A stretch of 64,000 bases of DNA. It comes from WJMT01 sp964624145 (lineage in GTDB: Bacteria > Acidobacteriota > Aminicenantia > Aminicenantales > Aminicenantaceae). Each line of letters begins with the position of its first letter. Within the stretch, counting starts at the first letter, position 1. The notes under the pieces are model-generated. The model had not been told where the DNA came from. It was given only the letters and a program-made list of their open reading frames with translations, and ran no database searches. Below are positions 55,901-63,332 of this stretch, piece after piece. Made by a program: the position numbers and the translations under genes. The stretch is taken from assembly GCA_964624145.1 (NCBI GenBank), contig CAZUXT010000013.1, positions 1 through 64,000 of the forward strand. Reading direction: 5' to 3'.

Positions 55901-56071
55901 TCCTCCTCTATAAGGGCCTACACACCGCCATTTCATTGCCTGATACGCACTCTGGTCAATACGTTTCACATCCCTGGCTGCCTGGTTTGCCTGTAAAAAG
56001 AAAGGGATAACATATACAAGAGATAAACAAAAAACCACAGTAAATATCTTTTTAAAATTCAAATAATTCAT
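52904..56071 (-). CDS. Secreted Asp-box (VPS10/sortilin-like) beta-propeller protein 2
   Basis: About 1,055 residues. ATG 56071 follows an AGAGGTG ribosome site and gives a clean signal peptide (FKKIFTVVFCLSLVYVIPFF); an upstream ATG at 56089 is less good. Asp boxes include SVDGGKTWK, SKDGGKTWE, STDSGDTWN, SMDGGRTFS and TRDGGKSWK. The C-terminal part has MNRFVWDMRYPGAE, as in its paralog (INRAVWDLRG), then a helical end. The same domain order and length as the gene at 48199 show an old duplication with glcD between. Function likely in extracellular protein or polymer handling. Confidence 0.82.
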   Translation of the reverse strand: MNYLNFKKIFTVVFCLSLVYVIPFFLQANQAARDVKRIDQSAYQAMKWRCVGPYRGGRVTAVAGIPSMPYTYYFGACGGGVWKTEDGGMNWRPVSDGYFKTGSVGAIAVSEWDPNVVYVGMGEAPIRGNVSHGDGMYKSVDGGKTWKHIGLGDTRQISRVRIHPRNPDLVYVAALGHVYGPNMQRGVFRSKDGGKTWEKVLYVSEKAGAIDLILDPFNPRVIYAAFWSAHRTPYSLVSGGPGSGLYKSTDSGDTWNELTHNPGMPKGVLGKIGVAASGARQDRVWAIVEAEEGGVFLSDNGGETWMRVNSDRNLRQRAWYYSRVYAGPQNHNEVYVLNTGLYRSMDGGRTFSYIRVPHGDNHDLWIDPNNPDRMINSNDGGANVTYNGGILWTPQDNQPTAQFYHVATDGRFPYWVYGAQQDNSTVRIASRTTESGIGPKYWHSVGGGESGHVVPKQDNPDIVYAGSYGGLITRWDYETRETRAINPWPENPMGWGAKDLKYRFQWTAPILVSRFNSNVLYHAAQVLFKSTDEGHSWKIISPDLTTNDKSKQNKSGGPITKDDTSVEYYCTIFALAESVYDPDILWAGSDDGLVHITRDGGKSWKDITPKNMPEWSMISMIETSTFKAGRAFIAVDRHKLDDFSPYIYKTEDFGRTWEKITNGIPDNTFVRVVREDPERKGLLYAGTEIGVFVSFDDGKNWQSLQLNLPVVPIRDMVVKEDDLVAATHGRAFWILDDLTPLHQLTDEVLEADFFLFTPRTSYRMGGYGYPRSDMGENPASGSVVYYYFKEKPEEEVTLKFLDSQGNLITEFKSGEMEQDTPGTFSRWGYSGSQTISIEQGMNRFVWDMRYPGAERVSGAVYWGASLRGPVAVSGDYTVRLKVGEDRMIKSWKWKKDPRIEATQRDLQEQFDFQIEIRDKASEVNRGIKTLRSVKHQIQDFFERYKDYDNSKDIIEAGRDIIKKLNAVEDELIQSRSKSGQDPLNFPIKLDNKIAALASYVSSADFRPTEQSYRVFHELCSKADSQLGLLDLYLERDLKNFNKMVKKADIPFVIVK

Positions 56072-56096
56072 AAAACACCTCTTTATCATTTAATGT

Positions 56097-57494
56097 CTAT
56101 TGCGTCTCCAAGTACGCATGCACACGTTTGGTGGTTTTGTCTCTGCCTATAAGCTCTAAAACCTCAAATATTCCGGGGCTGACTTTCATTCCCAGCACAA
56201 TGACTCTCAAAGCATGGATCAAAAGGGCTGCCTTCACTCCTTCTTTTTCAGCTCTCTTTCGTATGATTGTTTCGACTTTTTCCGCTGTAAAATCACCGCA
56301 TCCTGAAAAATCCTGCATAAGTTTAGGCAAAAGCCGCTCAAGGCGTTCATCCTTCAGGTATTTTGTAACCGCCTCTTCCTCCATAGGATAGTCCTCTGAC
56401 AGAAAAGGCCTGGCTCTGGGCGTAAAATCCGTTATGCGCCTGCTTCTTTGCTTTAAAAGACCTATCAGCCGTAAAAACCATCTTCTTTGCTTGTTCTCAA
56501 ATTCATCAGCCCACAGACCGGAATTTTTTAGCTCCTCCCTCAAATAAGGAAGCAATTCCTCTGCATCCATTTGTGAGAGAAGCTGTCCGTTGAGCCATTC
56601 CAGCTTATCAAGGTCAAAAATGGGATGGCCGCTGCTTCTCCGGTCCAAATAGAATCTCTCTTTCATCTCATCCATGGAATAGATTCTTTCTTTTCCAGGA
56701 GACCAGCTCATCTGGGCAAGAAAGTTCACTACAGCCAAAGGAAGAAATCCTTTATCACGGAATTCAAGAACAGATGTCTCCCCGTGCCTTTTGCTCAGCT
56801 TCTTTCTGTCTTTTCCCAGTATGAGAGACATATGGGCAAAGCTCGGGATACCGGCTCCCAGTGCTTTATAAACAAGGATCTGTTTGGGAGTATTTGATAT
56901 ATGGTCGTCTCCCCTTATAACATGAGTGATTTTTTGATCGATGTCATCACTCACTACAGAGAGATGATAAGTGGGAAGCCCGTCCCGCCTGAGAAGCACA
57001 AAATCTTCAATATTATCTGACTGTGTTGTAATGGCTCCGTGTATCATGTCCTTGTATCTGACCTCTCCCTCAGGGACCTTAAACCGTATGGCTTTTTTAA
57101 GCCCTTGTTGCTCGTAATTCCTTATCTCATTTTTTGACAGGCCGGAACACGCGCATCTGGTCTCCCATTGTCCGGACGTCTTTCTGGCCTCCGGTGGGCA
57201 GTAGCAGTAATATGCAGCGCCTCTTTTAACCAGCTCTTCTGCTCTTTTCTGATAAAATTTAAGTCTTTTTGACTGGAACACAGGGCCTTCATCCCAATCC
57301 AATCCCAGCCAGCGGAGCCCATTAATGATCCCCTTACTCATTTCTTGAGACGATCGTGAAACATCCGTGTCTTCGACCCGGAGGATAAATCTCCCTTTGT
57401 AATGACGGGCATACAGCCAGTTATAGAGTGCTGTACGGGCTGCCCCGATATGCAGGTGTCCTGTGGGGCTTGGAGCAAATCTTACGCGTACCAT
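56097..57494 (-). CDS. gltX: Glutamyl-tRNA synthetase
   Basis: 465 residues. MVRVRFAPSPTGHLHIGAARTALYNWL carries the class I HIGH site, and KDRKKLSKRHG the KMSKS-like loop. A zinc-like cluster region CYCPPEA...RCACSG is present near 110-120. Ends in an alpha-helical anticodon domain. May be discriminating or not (Glu/Gln specificity cannot be read here). Seven bases before the Asp-box gene's longest frame, so the two may share a transcript. Promoter 11 bases before the ATG. Confidence 0.95.
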   Translation of the reverse strand: MVRVRFAPSPTGHLHIGAARTALYNWLYARHYKGRFILRVEDTDVSRSSQEMSKGIINGLRWLGLDWDEGPVFQSKRLKFYQKRAEELVKRGAAYYCYCPPEARKTSGQWETRCACSGLSKNEIRNYEQQGLKKAIRFKVPEGEVRYKDMIHGAITTQSDNIEDFVLLRRDGLPTYHLSVVSDDIDQKITHVIRGDDHISNTPKQILVYKALGAGIPSFAHMSLILGKDRKKLSKRHGETSVLEFRDKGFLPLAVVNFLAQMSWSPGKERIYSMDEMKERFYLDRRSSGHPIFDLDKLEWLNGQLLSQMDAEELLPYLREELKNSGLWADEFENKQRRWFLRLIGLLKQRSRRITDFTPRARPFLSEDYPMEEEAVTKYLKDERLERLLPKLMQDFSGCGDFTAEKVETIIRKRAEKEGVKAALLIHALRVIVLGMKVSPGIFEVLELIGRDKTTKRVHAYLETQ

Positions 57495-57505
57495 TATTCA
57501 AAATG

Positions 57506-57534
57506 AATATAGCAAAAAACTGGAAAACAGTAAA
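57506..57534 (-). promoter_or_regulatory. Promoter of gltX
   Basis: Minus strand TTTACT (57534-57529), 17-base spacer, TATATT (57511-57506). The ATG at 57494 is about 5 bases from the predicted start; no Shine-Dalgarno. Confidence 0.45.
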
Positions 57535-57550
57535 CCTTTTGAATCTAATG

Positions 57551-57782
57551 GGGGACGCTCCATAAGGTACCACCCTATATTACTGAATCCTTTGGATATT
57601 AAAAAATATTCCAGATTGACTCCCTCTGAACTATTTCTATTTTATACACTACCGCCATCCTGCAGACGTAAGTCCCTATATGAGTGTGTTCCAACGATTC
57701 AAGACAACTGAAGATCTCATTCTGGTAGTAAGCCGCGTACATAAGCGGGATTCTATAGGGTGGTACCTTATGGGACGTCCCC
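57551..57782. mobile_element. MITE-like element, copy 3
   Basis: 232 bp, same family and orientation as 2409-2642 and 42630-42861, with 29-base inverted ends. It lies between divergent gltX and tkt. The remaining intergenic bases up to 57912 hold the tkt promoter and leader. Confidence 0.78.
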
Positions 57783-57804
57783 GGATGATTTGTCAAAAAA
57801 AACA

Positions 57805-57833
57805 TTGTGAAGCAAAGCGTAAGATATTATAAT
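57805..57833 (+). promoter_or_regulatory. Promoter of tkt
   Basis: TTGTGA (57805-57810), 17-base spacer, TATAAT (57828-57833). An approximately 75-base leader precedes the ATG at 57913, which has AAAGGGAG upstream. Confidence 0.5.
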
Positions 57834-57912
57834 GGTTTGTTCTTTTTCTCATGTTTTATGACACCATCGCCATTATTTATGAACAATACAGATTAAAAAG
57901 GGAGTTTTATTA

Positions 57913-59736
57913 ATGGACAAAATAGGAGCATTAAAAAAAATCGCACAGAGACTTCGCATTCATTCCTTAAAAATGACTTCTGAAGCAGGTTCGGGTCACC
58001 CCACGACCTGTCTTTCAATGGCTGAAATCGCGGCTTGCTTGTTTTTTGATGAGATGAGATACAACATACATGATCCCTTCGACTGGTCAAATGATGAATT
58101 CGTCCTCTCCAAAGGACATGCAGCTCCCATTCTGTGGGCCTGCTATGCTGAAGCCGGTATCATCCCTCAGGAAAGTCTTATGGATTTGAGAAAAATCTCA
58201 AGCCCATTAGAAGGACACCCCACTCCCAGGATGAACTGGGTTAAATCAGCAACAGGCTCTCTCGGGCAGGGCCTTTCCATAGGTGTCGGGATAGCCGCTG
58301 CTGTTAAACTGGCTGGATCAGACCGAAGAGTCTATGTGGTTATGGGAGACGGCGAATGCGCGGAAGGATCGACCTGGGAAGCATCTAACAGCGCGGCTGA
58401 CCTTGAATTGGATAACCTTTGTGCTGTTGTTGACATCAACCGGCTGTCCCAGTCAGGACCGACCATGCACGGTCATGACATCAGTGCCTATACAAAAAAA
58501 TTCAGGGCTTTTGGCTGGGAATGCATAGAGGTAGACGGCCATAATATAGAACAAATTCTTCAGGCCCTGCATAAAGCAAAAACAGCTGAAAAACCTGTGG
58601 TTATTCTGGCAAGAACCCTAAAAGGAAAAGGAGTGTCCTTTCTGGAAGATAAAAACGGATGGCACGGCAAGCCCTTAAAAGGCGATGATATCCAAAAGGC
58701 TCTTAAGGAAATAGGACCTATGCCCGAAATAGACGCAAAAAAGTATGTCAAAAAACCGGATAAAGCTGTGGCCCCTGAATTGAAAAAAAGTTTTGACTTT
58801 GAAAGGCTGGATTACAGCAAGGATACAGCCACGCGGCGAGGTTATGGAAACGCGCTTCTGAGCCTGGGAAAGGTCAACGAAGCGGTCATCTCTATAGACG
58901 GTGATGTCAAGAACTCAACATATGCGGAAGATTTCTTTGAAGCCTTTCCTGAAAGGTCCTTTCAATCCTATATTGCTGAACAGAATATGATTGGGATGGG
59001 CATTGGAATGGCTGTCAAAGGATATATCCCGTTTATGGCAACGTTTTCAGCTTTTCTCGGAAGAGCGCACGACCAGATCCGGATGGCAGCTTACTCTATG
59101 TCCAACATTAAAGTGGCTGGCTCCCATGCTGGAGTCAGCATAGGAGAGGACGGGCCTTCCCAGATGGGACTGGAAGATATGGCCCTGTTCACTCCCATAC
59201 CCGGCTGTGTGGTCCTCTATCCCTGCGACGCTCCCTCTGCGGAAGCCTGCGTTGAAACAATGGCCAGATATAACGGCATGGCCTATATAAGGACCACCAG
59301 ACCCGCCACTCCGGTGCTCTATAAAAAAGGAGAAAAATTTCCGGTGGGAGGGTCAAAGGTTATAAAAAAGAGCGGTGAAGACAAGGCTCTTATTGTAGCC
59401 GCCGGAATCACTGTTTTCGAAGCTCTCAAGGCCTACGAAATATTGAAGAAAAAAGGAATCCCTGTTCGTATCATGGATGCCTATTCCATAAAACCCGTAG
59501 ACAGCGCCGGCCTGATAAATAATGCGGAAGAAACAGGAGGAAAGGTCGTGGCTGTGGAAGACCATTATCCCAGCGGAGGGCTGGGATGTGCAGTGGCTCA
59601 AGCTCTGGCTGGAAAAGCAAAAGTCATCCATCTGGCTGTTGAGTCCCTTCCCCGTTCAGGAAAGCCAGAGGAGCTTCTGGACAAATACGGGATATCAGCC
59701 AAACACATCATAGAATCCGTTGAAAAATTACAGTAA
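57913..59736 (+). CDS. tkt: Transketolase
   Basis: 607 residues, single polypeptide. TPP-binding half with SGHPTTCLSMAEI, LSKGHAAP, GSLGQGLS and GDGECAEG...NRLSQSG; pyrimidine-binding half from about residue 310 with YIAEQNMIGMGIGMA, then the C-terminal domain (EDHYPSGGLG). Transfers two-carbon units in the non-oxidative pentose phosphate pathway. This is the shorter form near 600 residues, in between bacterial full length (about 660) and split two-gene forms. The next gene overlaps its last 17 bases. Confidence 0.95.
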   Translation: MDKIGALKKIAQRLRIHSLKMTSEAGSGHPTTCLSMAEIAACLFFDEMRYNIHDPFDWSNDEFVLSKGHAAPILWACYAEAGIIPQESLMDLRKISSPLEGHPTPRMNWVKSATGSLGQGLSIGVGIAAAVKLAGSDRRVYVVMGDGECAEGSTWEASNSAADLELDNLCAVVDINRLSQSGPTMHGHDISAYTKKFRAFGWECIEVDGHNIEQILQALHKAKTAEKPVVILARTLKGKGVSFLEDKNGWHGKPLKGDDIQKALKEIGPMPEIDAKKYVKKPDKAVAPELKKSFDFERLDYSKDTATRRGYGNALLSLGKVNEAVISIDGDVKNSTYAEDFFEAFPERSFQSYIAEQNMIGMGIGMAVKGYIPFMATFSAFLGRAHDQIRMAAYSMSNIKVAGSHAGVSIGEDGPSQMGLEDMALFTPIPGCVVLYPCDAPSAEACVETMARYNGMAYIRTTRPATPVLYKKGEKFPVGGSKVIKKSGEDKALIVAAGITVFEALKAYEILKKKGIPVRIMDAYSIKPVDSAGLINNAEETGGKVVAVEDHYPSGGLGCAVAQALAGKAKVIHLAVESLPRSGKPEELLDKYGISAKHIIESVEKLQ

Positions 59737-60499
59737 AAAACGCTTTTACGAAACATCAAAAACACTTCTCGTTTTTTTCTTTTTTTGTATAGTTCTGCTG
59801 CTGCAGGGTTCTGCTCAGACAGACATCGGCACGGTCACTGTGGTTTATGACGGAGACACCATTAAAGTCCGTCTTGCGAATGGGGAAGAAGAAAAAATCC
59901 GATTGATCGGAATTGATGCTCCAGAAACAAACTCTGAGGACAAAAAAATCAGGCTGAACGCATTTTATTCAAAAAGATTTGTGTTTAGGTCCCTCTACAA
60001 GAAACCGGTTAGGATAGAATATGATTGGGAAAAACGCGATAAATACGGAAGGCTTCTTGCCTATATTTGGACTGAAGACGGGACCTTGTTCAATGAATAT
60101 GTCATTCAAAGAGGATTTGCCGCCGCTTACACCCGATTCAAATACAGACCAGAATACAGGGAAAGATTTGTGAAAGCAGAGGAATACGCCAAAACAAAAG
60201 GAAACGGCATATGGAAAACAGAGCCTTTCCCCTTAATCAGTGAAAAAGATGCCCCTACTCACATCGGTAAACTTATCTCTTATGCCTTTATCTGTGGTTC
60301 CATTCGGGACCAGGGAAACCTGCTGATTCTGGAATCAAGAGATGACAACTTCGGCGCTATCATGTATAAAAAATATCTTGATCTCTTCCCTGAAATGAAT
60401 TCCCTGATTGGGGAAAAACTCTTGGTATCCGGTTTTTTAGAGGAATACATGGGTCAGCCCCAGATCATGCTCTTTGATCCTTCCCAAATCAGAAAATGA
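59720..60499 (+). CDS. Exported thermonuclease-like protein with C-terminal OB-like domain
   Basis: 259 residues from a TTG start inside tkt; no ATG is available before the signal peptide (hydrophobic core 16-29, GSAQ). The SNase fold has YDGDT (D46), R61 and E69 in RLIGIDAPE and R111 in KYGRLLAYIW, matching the nuclease active site. Residues about 175-259 (IGKLISYAFICGSIRDQGNLLILES) look like a second small beta-barrel, perhaps a nucleic-acid-binding OB fold. Predicted periplasmic or secreted nuclease. The 17-base overlap with tkt suggests coupling. Confidence 0.82.
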   Translation: MKNYSKKRFYETSKTLLVFFFFCIVLLLQGSAQTDIGTVTVVYDGDTIKVRLANGEEEKIRLIGIDAPETNSEDKKIRLNAFYSKRFVFRSLYKKPVRIEYDWEKRDKYGRLLAYIWTEDGTLFNEYVIQRGFAAAYTRFKYRPEYRERFVKAEEYAKTKGNGIWKTEPFPLISEKDAPTHIGKLISYAFICGSIRDQGNLLILESRDDNFGAIMYKKYLDLFPEMNSLIGEKLLVSGFLEEYMGQPQIMLFDPSQIRK

Positions 60500-60516
60500 A
60501 GCAAATAAAAAAAAAT

Positions 60517-60545
60517 TTGACTGCATTATTGCCCTAGGTTATAGT
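60517..60545 (+). promoter_or_regulatory. Promoter of the TGA-interrupted gene
   Basis: TTGACT (60517-60522), 17-base spacer, TATAGT (60540-60545). GGGGGAGAGG follows at 60561-60570 as ribosome site for ATG 60575. Confidence 0.5.
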
Positions 60546-60574
60546 CTTTATATATTCAGCGGGGGAGAGGAAAA

Positions 60575-61339
60575 ATGAAAAGGATACCTGTTTTTTTTAT
60601 CTTGTCTTTAATATGAGTATATTCAGGTTCTCTTTTTGGGAATAATCAATACGAAAAAGCTACTGATAGGAGGAATCCACAAATGAACAATTCAAATAAG
60701 GGTCAGAAGACTTCTGGCTCAAACAATATAATATATTCAATTGTTACTCGTAACAGAACTCCAAAAGTCAAACCAGGGGGAAAAGTAGAAATTGAGGTAT
60801 TTCTGTCTGGGTATGGAATGCCGAAGAAAAACAAATTAAATATTCAATATTCCTCTCCATACATAATAAACAAGGAGGATTCAGGCAATCTTTCATCTGT
60901 TATTGCATTCTATAATGATAATAATACTGGAGAGGCAAAACCTGTATCTGGGAAAAAATATAAAAAGGGCCACAAGTTAGACCACATTGGTGCATGTGTT
61001 ATTATAAATAAAGGATATTTTTTAAAAGTTCCAAGAGAACCTAGGGAAGGAGAGGTTGCAAAATCTGAGATCAATAGGGTAATGAGTGAAAATAGTTGGG
61101 ATAATGAGCCACCACTGTTATTAAGCCTCAATATTTCCAGGGATGCTCCACCAGGGGATTATGATATTACATTCATTTTGACTTATGGCGATGAGCAAAA
61201 TCTCCTTCAAGATTATAAATCAGTTCCCTTTCACATCACAAGTTGGTGGGAAAGAAATCAAGGATGGATAGGATTTGTTGGTGTTACGATAGCATTAATT
61301 TCATTGCTAATTTCAGCGGTTGGACGCCTTTTTAACTAG
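60575..61339 (+). CDS. Membrane-anchored protein of unknown function with in-frame TGA in its signal peptide
   Basis: A shorter frame from ATG 60683 gives 218 residues. Upstream in the same frame, ATG 60575 has a promoter and ribosome site and encodes MKRIPVFFILSLI, then TGA (60614-60616), then VYSGSLFGNNQYEKATDRRN, which read together form a good signal peptide. ATG 60683 also has AGGAGG. The body looks like an extracytoplasmic beta-sandwich (APPGDYDITFILTYG) followed by a C-terminal transmembrane helix (WIGFVGVTIALISLLISAVG). No family recognised. AT-rich relative to its neighbours. The TGA could be a sequencing error, a nonsense mutation or recoding. Confidence 0.5.
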
Positions 61340-61437
61340 TAGTTTAAAGACCTATGTTTTTTCTCCAGCACCTCTTATTCTTTTTACACCTGTAAGATCC
61401 AGCTTAAGGATATCAATAGGCGGGTAGCATTCCGAGA

Positions 61438-61485
61438 TGAATCGGCATATAGTTTTACGAGTCTGGCCGGCTAGAGGCCGATTCA
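61438..61485. repeat. Hairpin between convergent genes
   Basis: TGAATCGGC (61438-61446) and GCCGATTCA (61477-61485) form a nine-base perfect inverted repeat around a GC-rich loop containing ACGAGTC. The loop resembles the 19561 repeat family, and the location between two converging genes fits a transcription stop or a small mobile repeat. No T-run follows on either side. Confidence 0.4.
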
Positions 61486-61529
61486 CTTAGGTATACTTTA
61501 ATCCCTATAATTATTTCTATTAAAACTAT

Positions 61530-61706
61530 TTATGTGGAGGTGAAATATCTTATTTCAGGTTCTTGAATCTCTGAAATTATTTTACTTAATTCCTTTATTT
61601 CCTCATATTTTTCAATATCTTCTTGTGTTATGGGATATTTCATGATCTTTTTTTGTTTTTCAACTTCTTCAAAAACAATATGAAACTTCAATTTATTTTT
61701 TTTCAT
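61530..61706 (-). CDS. 58-residue protein of unknown function coupled to the SDH-type protease
   Basis: ATG 61706 to TAA 61530. A GAGGG lies six bases upstream, within the last codons of the protease gene, whose stop is two bases before this ATG, so translation is coupled. The product is charged and mostly helical (IEKYEEIKELSKIISEI), with no Cys, no signal peptide and no membrane segment. No family recognised. Likely partner, adaptor or regulator of the protease. Codon use is AT-rich like the protease. Confidence 0.6.
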   Translation of the reverse strand: MKKNKLKFHIVFEEVEKQKKIMKYPITQEDIEKYEEIKELSKIISEIQEPEIRYFTST

Positions 61707-61708
61707 TA

Positions 61709-62860
61709 TTATCCCTCTATTATTTTTTTCTTTGTTTCCAGCTCTATTTGTCTTCTTAATTCACTCAACTCAATTGTAGTTTTGCATTTTGGGCATTCAA
61801 TTTTATTGTTTTTTGGAAAAGTTTTTGCTCCTTTTTGAATAGGTATACCCTTTTTAAAATTAGCTTGAATCTTTATTTTATTTTTACATTTCGGGCACTC
61901 AACTTCTATTATAGCACTATTATGTTCCTTTTTCCTATCTCGTATTGGTTTTATATAACGATATATTTGTGCATCTACAGTTTCAAATATTTTATATATA
62001 GAAGTTGTATCAAATGTTATCTTTAAAAGTGTATAATATCTAGAAATAGCTTCATATAAGTCAGGTTCCTTTGAGTAATCAGTTATCTTTAAGCCCATTT
62101 CATGAAGATCGTTTATTTTTATCGATCTTCCATGTGTTAACCATTTTCCGTGATCACACAAAACTTTTGCAATCTCCTCAGCTCGATCTTCTTTTTCTTG
62201 ATTAGTTACTTTTTTACCGGTAGTTGAATGAGTCTTCCAAAATTTAAATTTATAATTTGTGAGCCAATTAGTAACAAGAGTTTTTGAAAATTCTAATAAA
62301 TTTTCACAAGTTTGGATATCACCAGGAGATATATTTTGTAATATGGGTATAAAAGCTTGATTAAGTGAACCTATTTTATCAACTTCATTTTTTATTTTTT
62401 CTAATCCCTTTAAAAAAGCATCTGCTGAAAAAACTCTATATCTTAGAACAATTTGTGCATCTATTGGTCCCAATGCTGAAATTTCCTCCATAAGAATTTC
62501 GTCTCCTGCCATAACCATTATCGTCCCAGCGCTTTTTGCACATCCTGGAATTATCATTGCCACTTCAGAAAATTTACGTCTAATTAACTTTACTATGTCT
62601 TCAGCTATTTCTGCTAAACCTCCAGGAGTTTCTAAGATTATATCGATCTTATCTCCTTGAAGATTACTTAATTGATCTGAAATTGGGACTAAATCATCAT
62701 AAACAATCGAAGTTTCTGCACGTTTTGTTATAGCTGAAGCATATACAAAGATATCTCTACCGCCTCTAATTTTCGAAATTGTTTTTAGTTGCTTTTTTCT
62801 TTCTTTAGATAAATCTTGAAAATTGAAATTCTTGTCTAAATATTCAGAATAAATACCCAT
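61709..62860 (-). CDS. SDH-type serine protease (ClpP/crotonase fold) with C-terminal zinc ribbons
   Basis: 383 residues. ClpP/crotonase-like core: IILETPGG at 74-81, catalytic S110 in PGCAKSAGT, and SALGPIDAQ (D134), as in serine dehydrogenase proteinase (SDH, PF01972-like) and SppA-type peptidases; a Lys or His partner is not assigned. Most SDH relatives have an N-terminal membrane helix; none is seen here. The C-terminal tail carries two CPKC pairs (322-325, 356-359), likely zinc-ribbon(s). Probably cytoplasmic, with own promoter, followed by a 58-residue coupled gene. Confidence 0.82.
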   Translation of the reverse strand: MGIYSEYLDKNFNFQDLSKERKKQLKTISKIRGGRDIFVYASAITKRAETSIVYDDLVPISDQLSNLQGDKIDIILETPGGLAEIAEDIVKLIRRKFSEVAMIIPGCAKSAGTIMVMAGDEILMEEISALGPIDAQIVLRYRVFSADAFLKGLEKIKNEVDKIGSLNQAFIPILQNISPGDIQTCENLLEFSKTLVTNWLTNYKFKFWKTHSTTGKKVTNQEKEDRAEEIAKVLCDHGKWLTHGRSIKINDLHEMGLKITDYSKEPDLYEAISRYYTLLKITFDTTSIYKIFETVDAQIYRYIKPIRDRKKEHNSAIIEVECPKCKNKIKIQANFKKGIPIQKGAKTFPKNNKIECPKCKTTIELSELRRQIELETKKKIIEG

Positions 62861-62876
62861 CTGCTTTAGTAATAAA

Positions 62877-62905
62877 ATTTTAATTTAAGCATATTATTAA
62901 GTCAA
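62877..62905 (-). promoter_or_regulatory. Promoter of the SDH-type protease operon
   Basis: Minus strand TTGACT (62905-62900), 17-base spacer, TAAAAT (62882-62877). The ATG is at 62860. Confidence 0.55.
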
Positions 62906-62950
62906 GTCATGAAAAGAGAAATATATTAAATTTAAAAGTGTTGACTTTGT

Positions 62951-62985
62951 GTCGTGTTTGTTGTCAATATTTGTCTTTATTTGTC
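62951..62985. promoter_or_regulatory. Phased TTGTC repeat array upstream of the protease operon
   Basis: TTGTC at 62961-62965, 62971-62975 and 62981-62985, exactly 10 bases apart, and a GTGTC at 62949-62953 12 bases before. One helical turn spacing suggests binding of an oligomeric regulator. It lies about 55 bases upstream of the -35. Confidence 0.35.
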
Positions 62986-63064
62986 ACAATCATTGATTTT
63001 GATAAGTTCATAAAATTGTTCATAAATCGTTGATTTTCCAGGGGTAACAGGGGTAAATAAAAAA

Positions 63065-63137
63065 TGCGCCAGGCGGGATTCGAACCCGCGACCTTCGGTT
63101 CCGGAGACCGACACTCTATCCACTGAGCTACAGGCGC
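63065..63137 (-). tRNA. tRNA-Arg (anticodon CCG), CCA not encoded
   Basis: 73 bases. Acceptor GCGCCTG pairs with CTGGCGC except one U-U at pair 6:67. D-arm TAGCTCAGTGGATAGA, anticodon loop CTCCGGA (CCG) in a GGT/ACC stem, T-loop TTCGAAT. The following bases are TTT, so CCA is added post-transcriptionally. The tRNA's 3' end faces the AT-rich 60.5-63 kb patch. Confidence 0.93.
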
Positions 63138-63332
63138 ATACATTCAGAGATGATAAATATAAATCAATCTATCTCATTTTTCAAACCTAAAGATATTTTG
63201 GCCCCCTTGTTTTTAATAAAAAGGTTGACTAACGAGCGAAAAATTACTATAAATTTAAAGGGCTATAAAGAGGATATTTGTCTGATTGTTTGTGTCAGAT
63301 AATAATTTAATATATGCTAAGGTTGATTCATA

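Noticed and set aside
60614..60616. Selenocysteine at the in-frame TGA
   Set aside because: The site is inside a signal peptide, no convincing SECIS-like hairpin follows, and no selenoprotein family fits.
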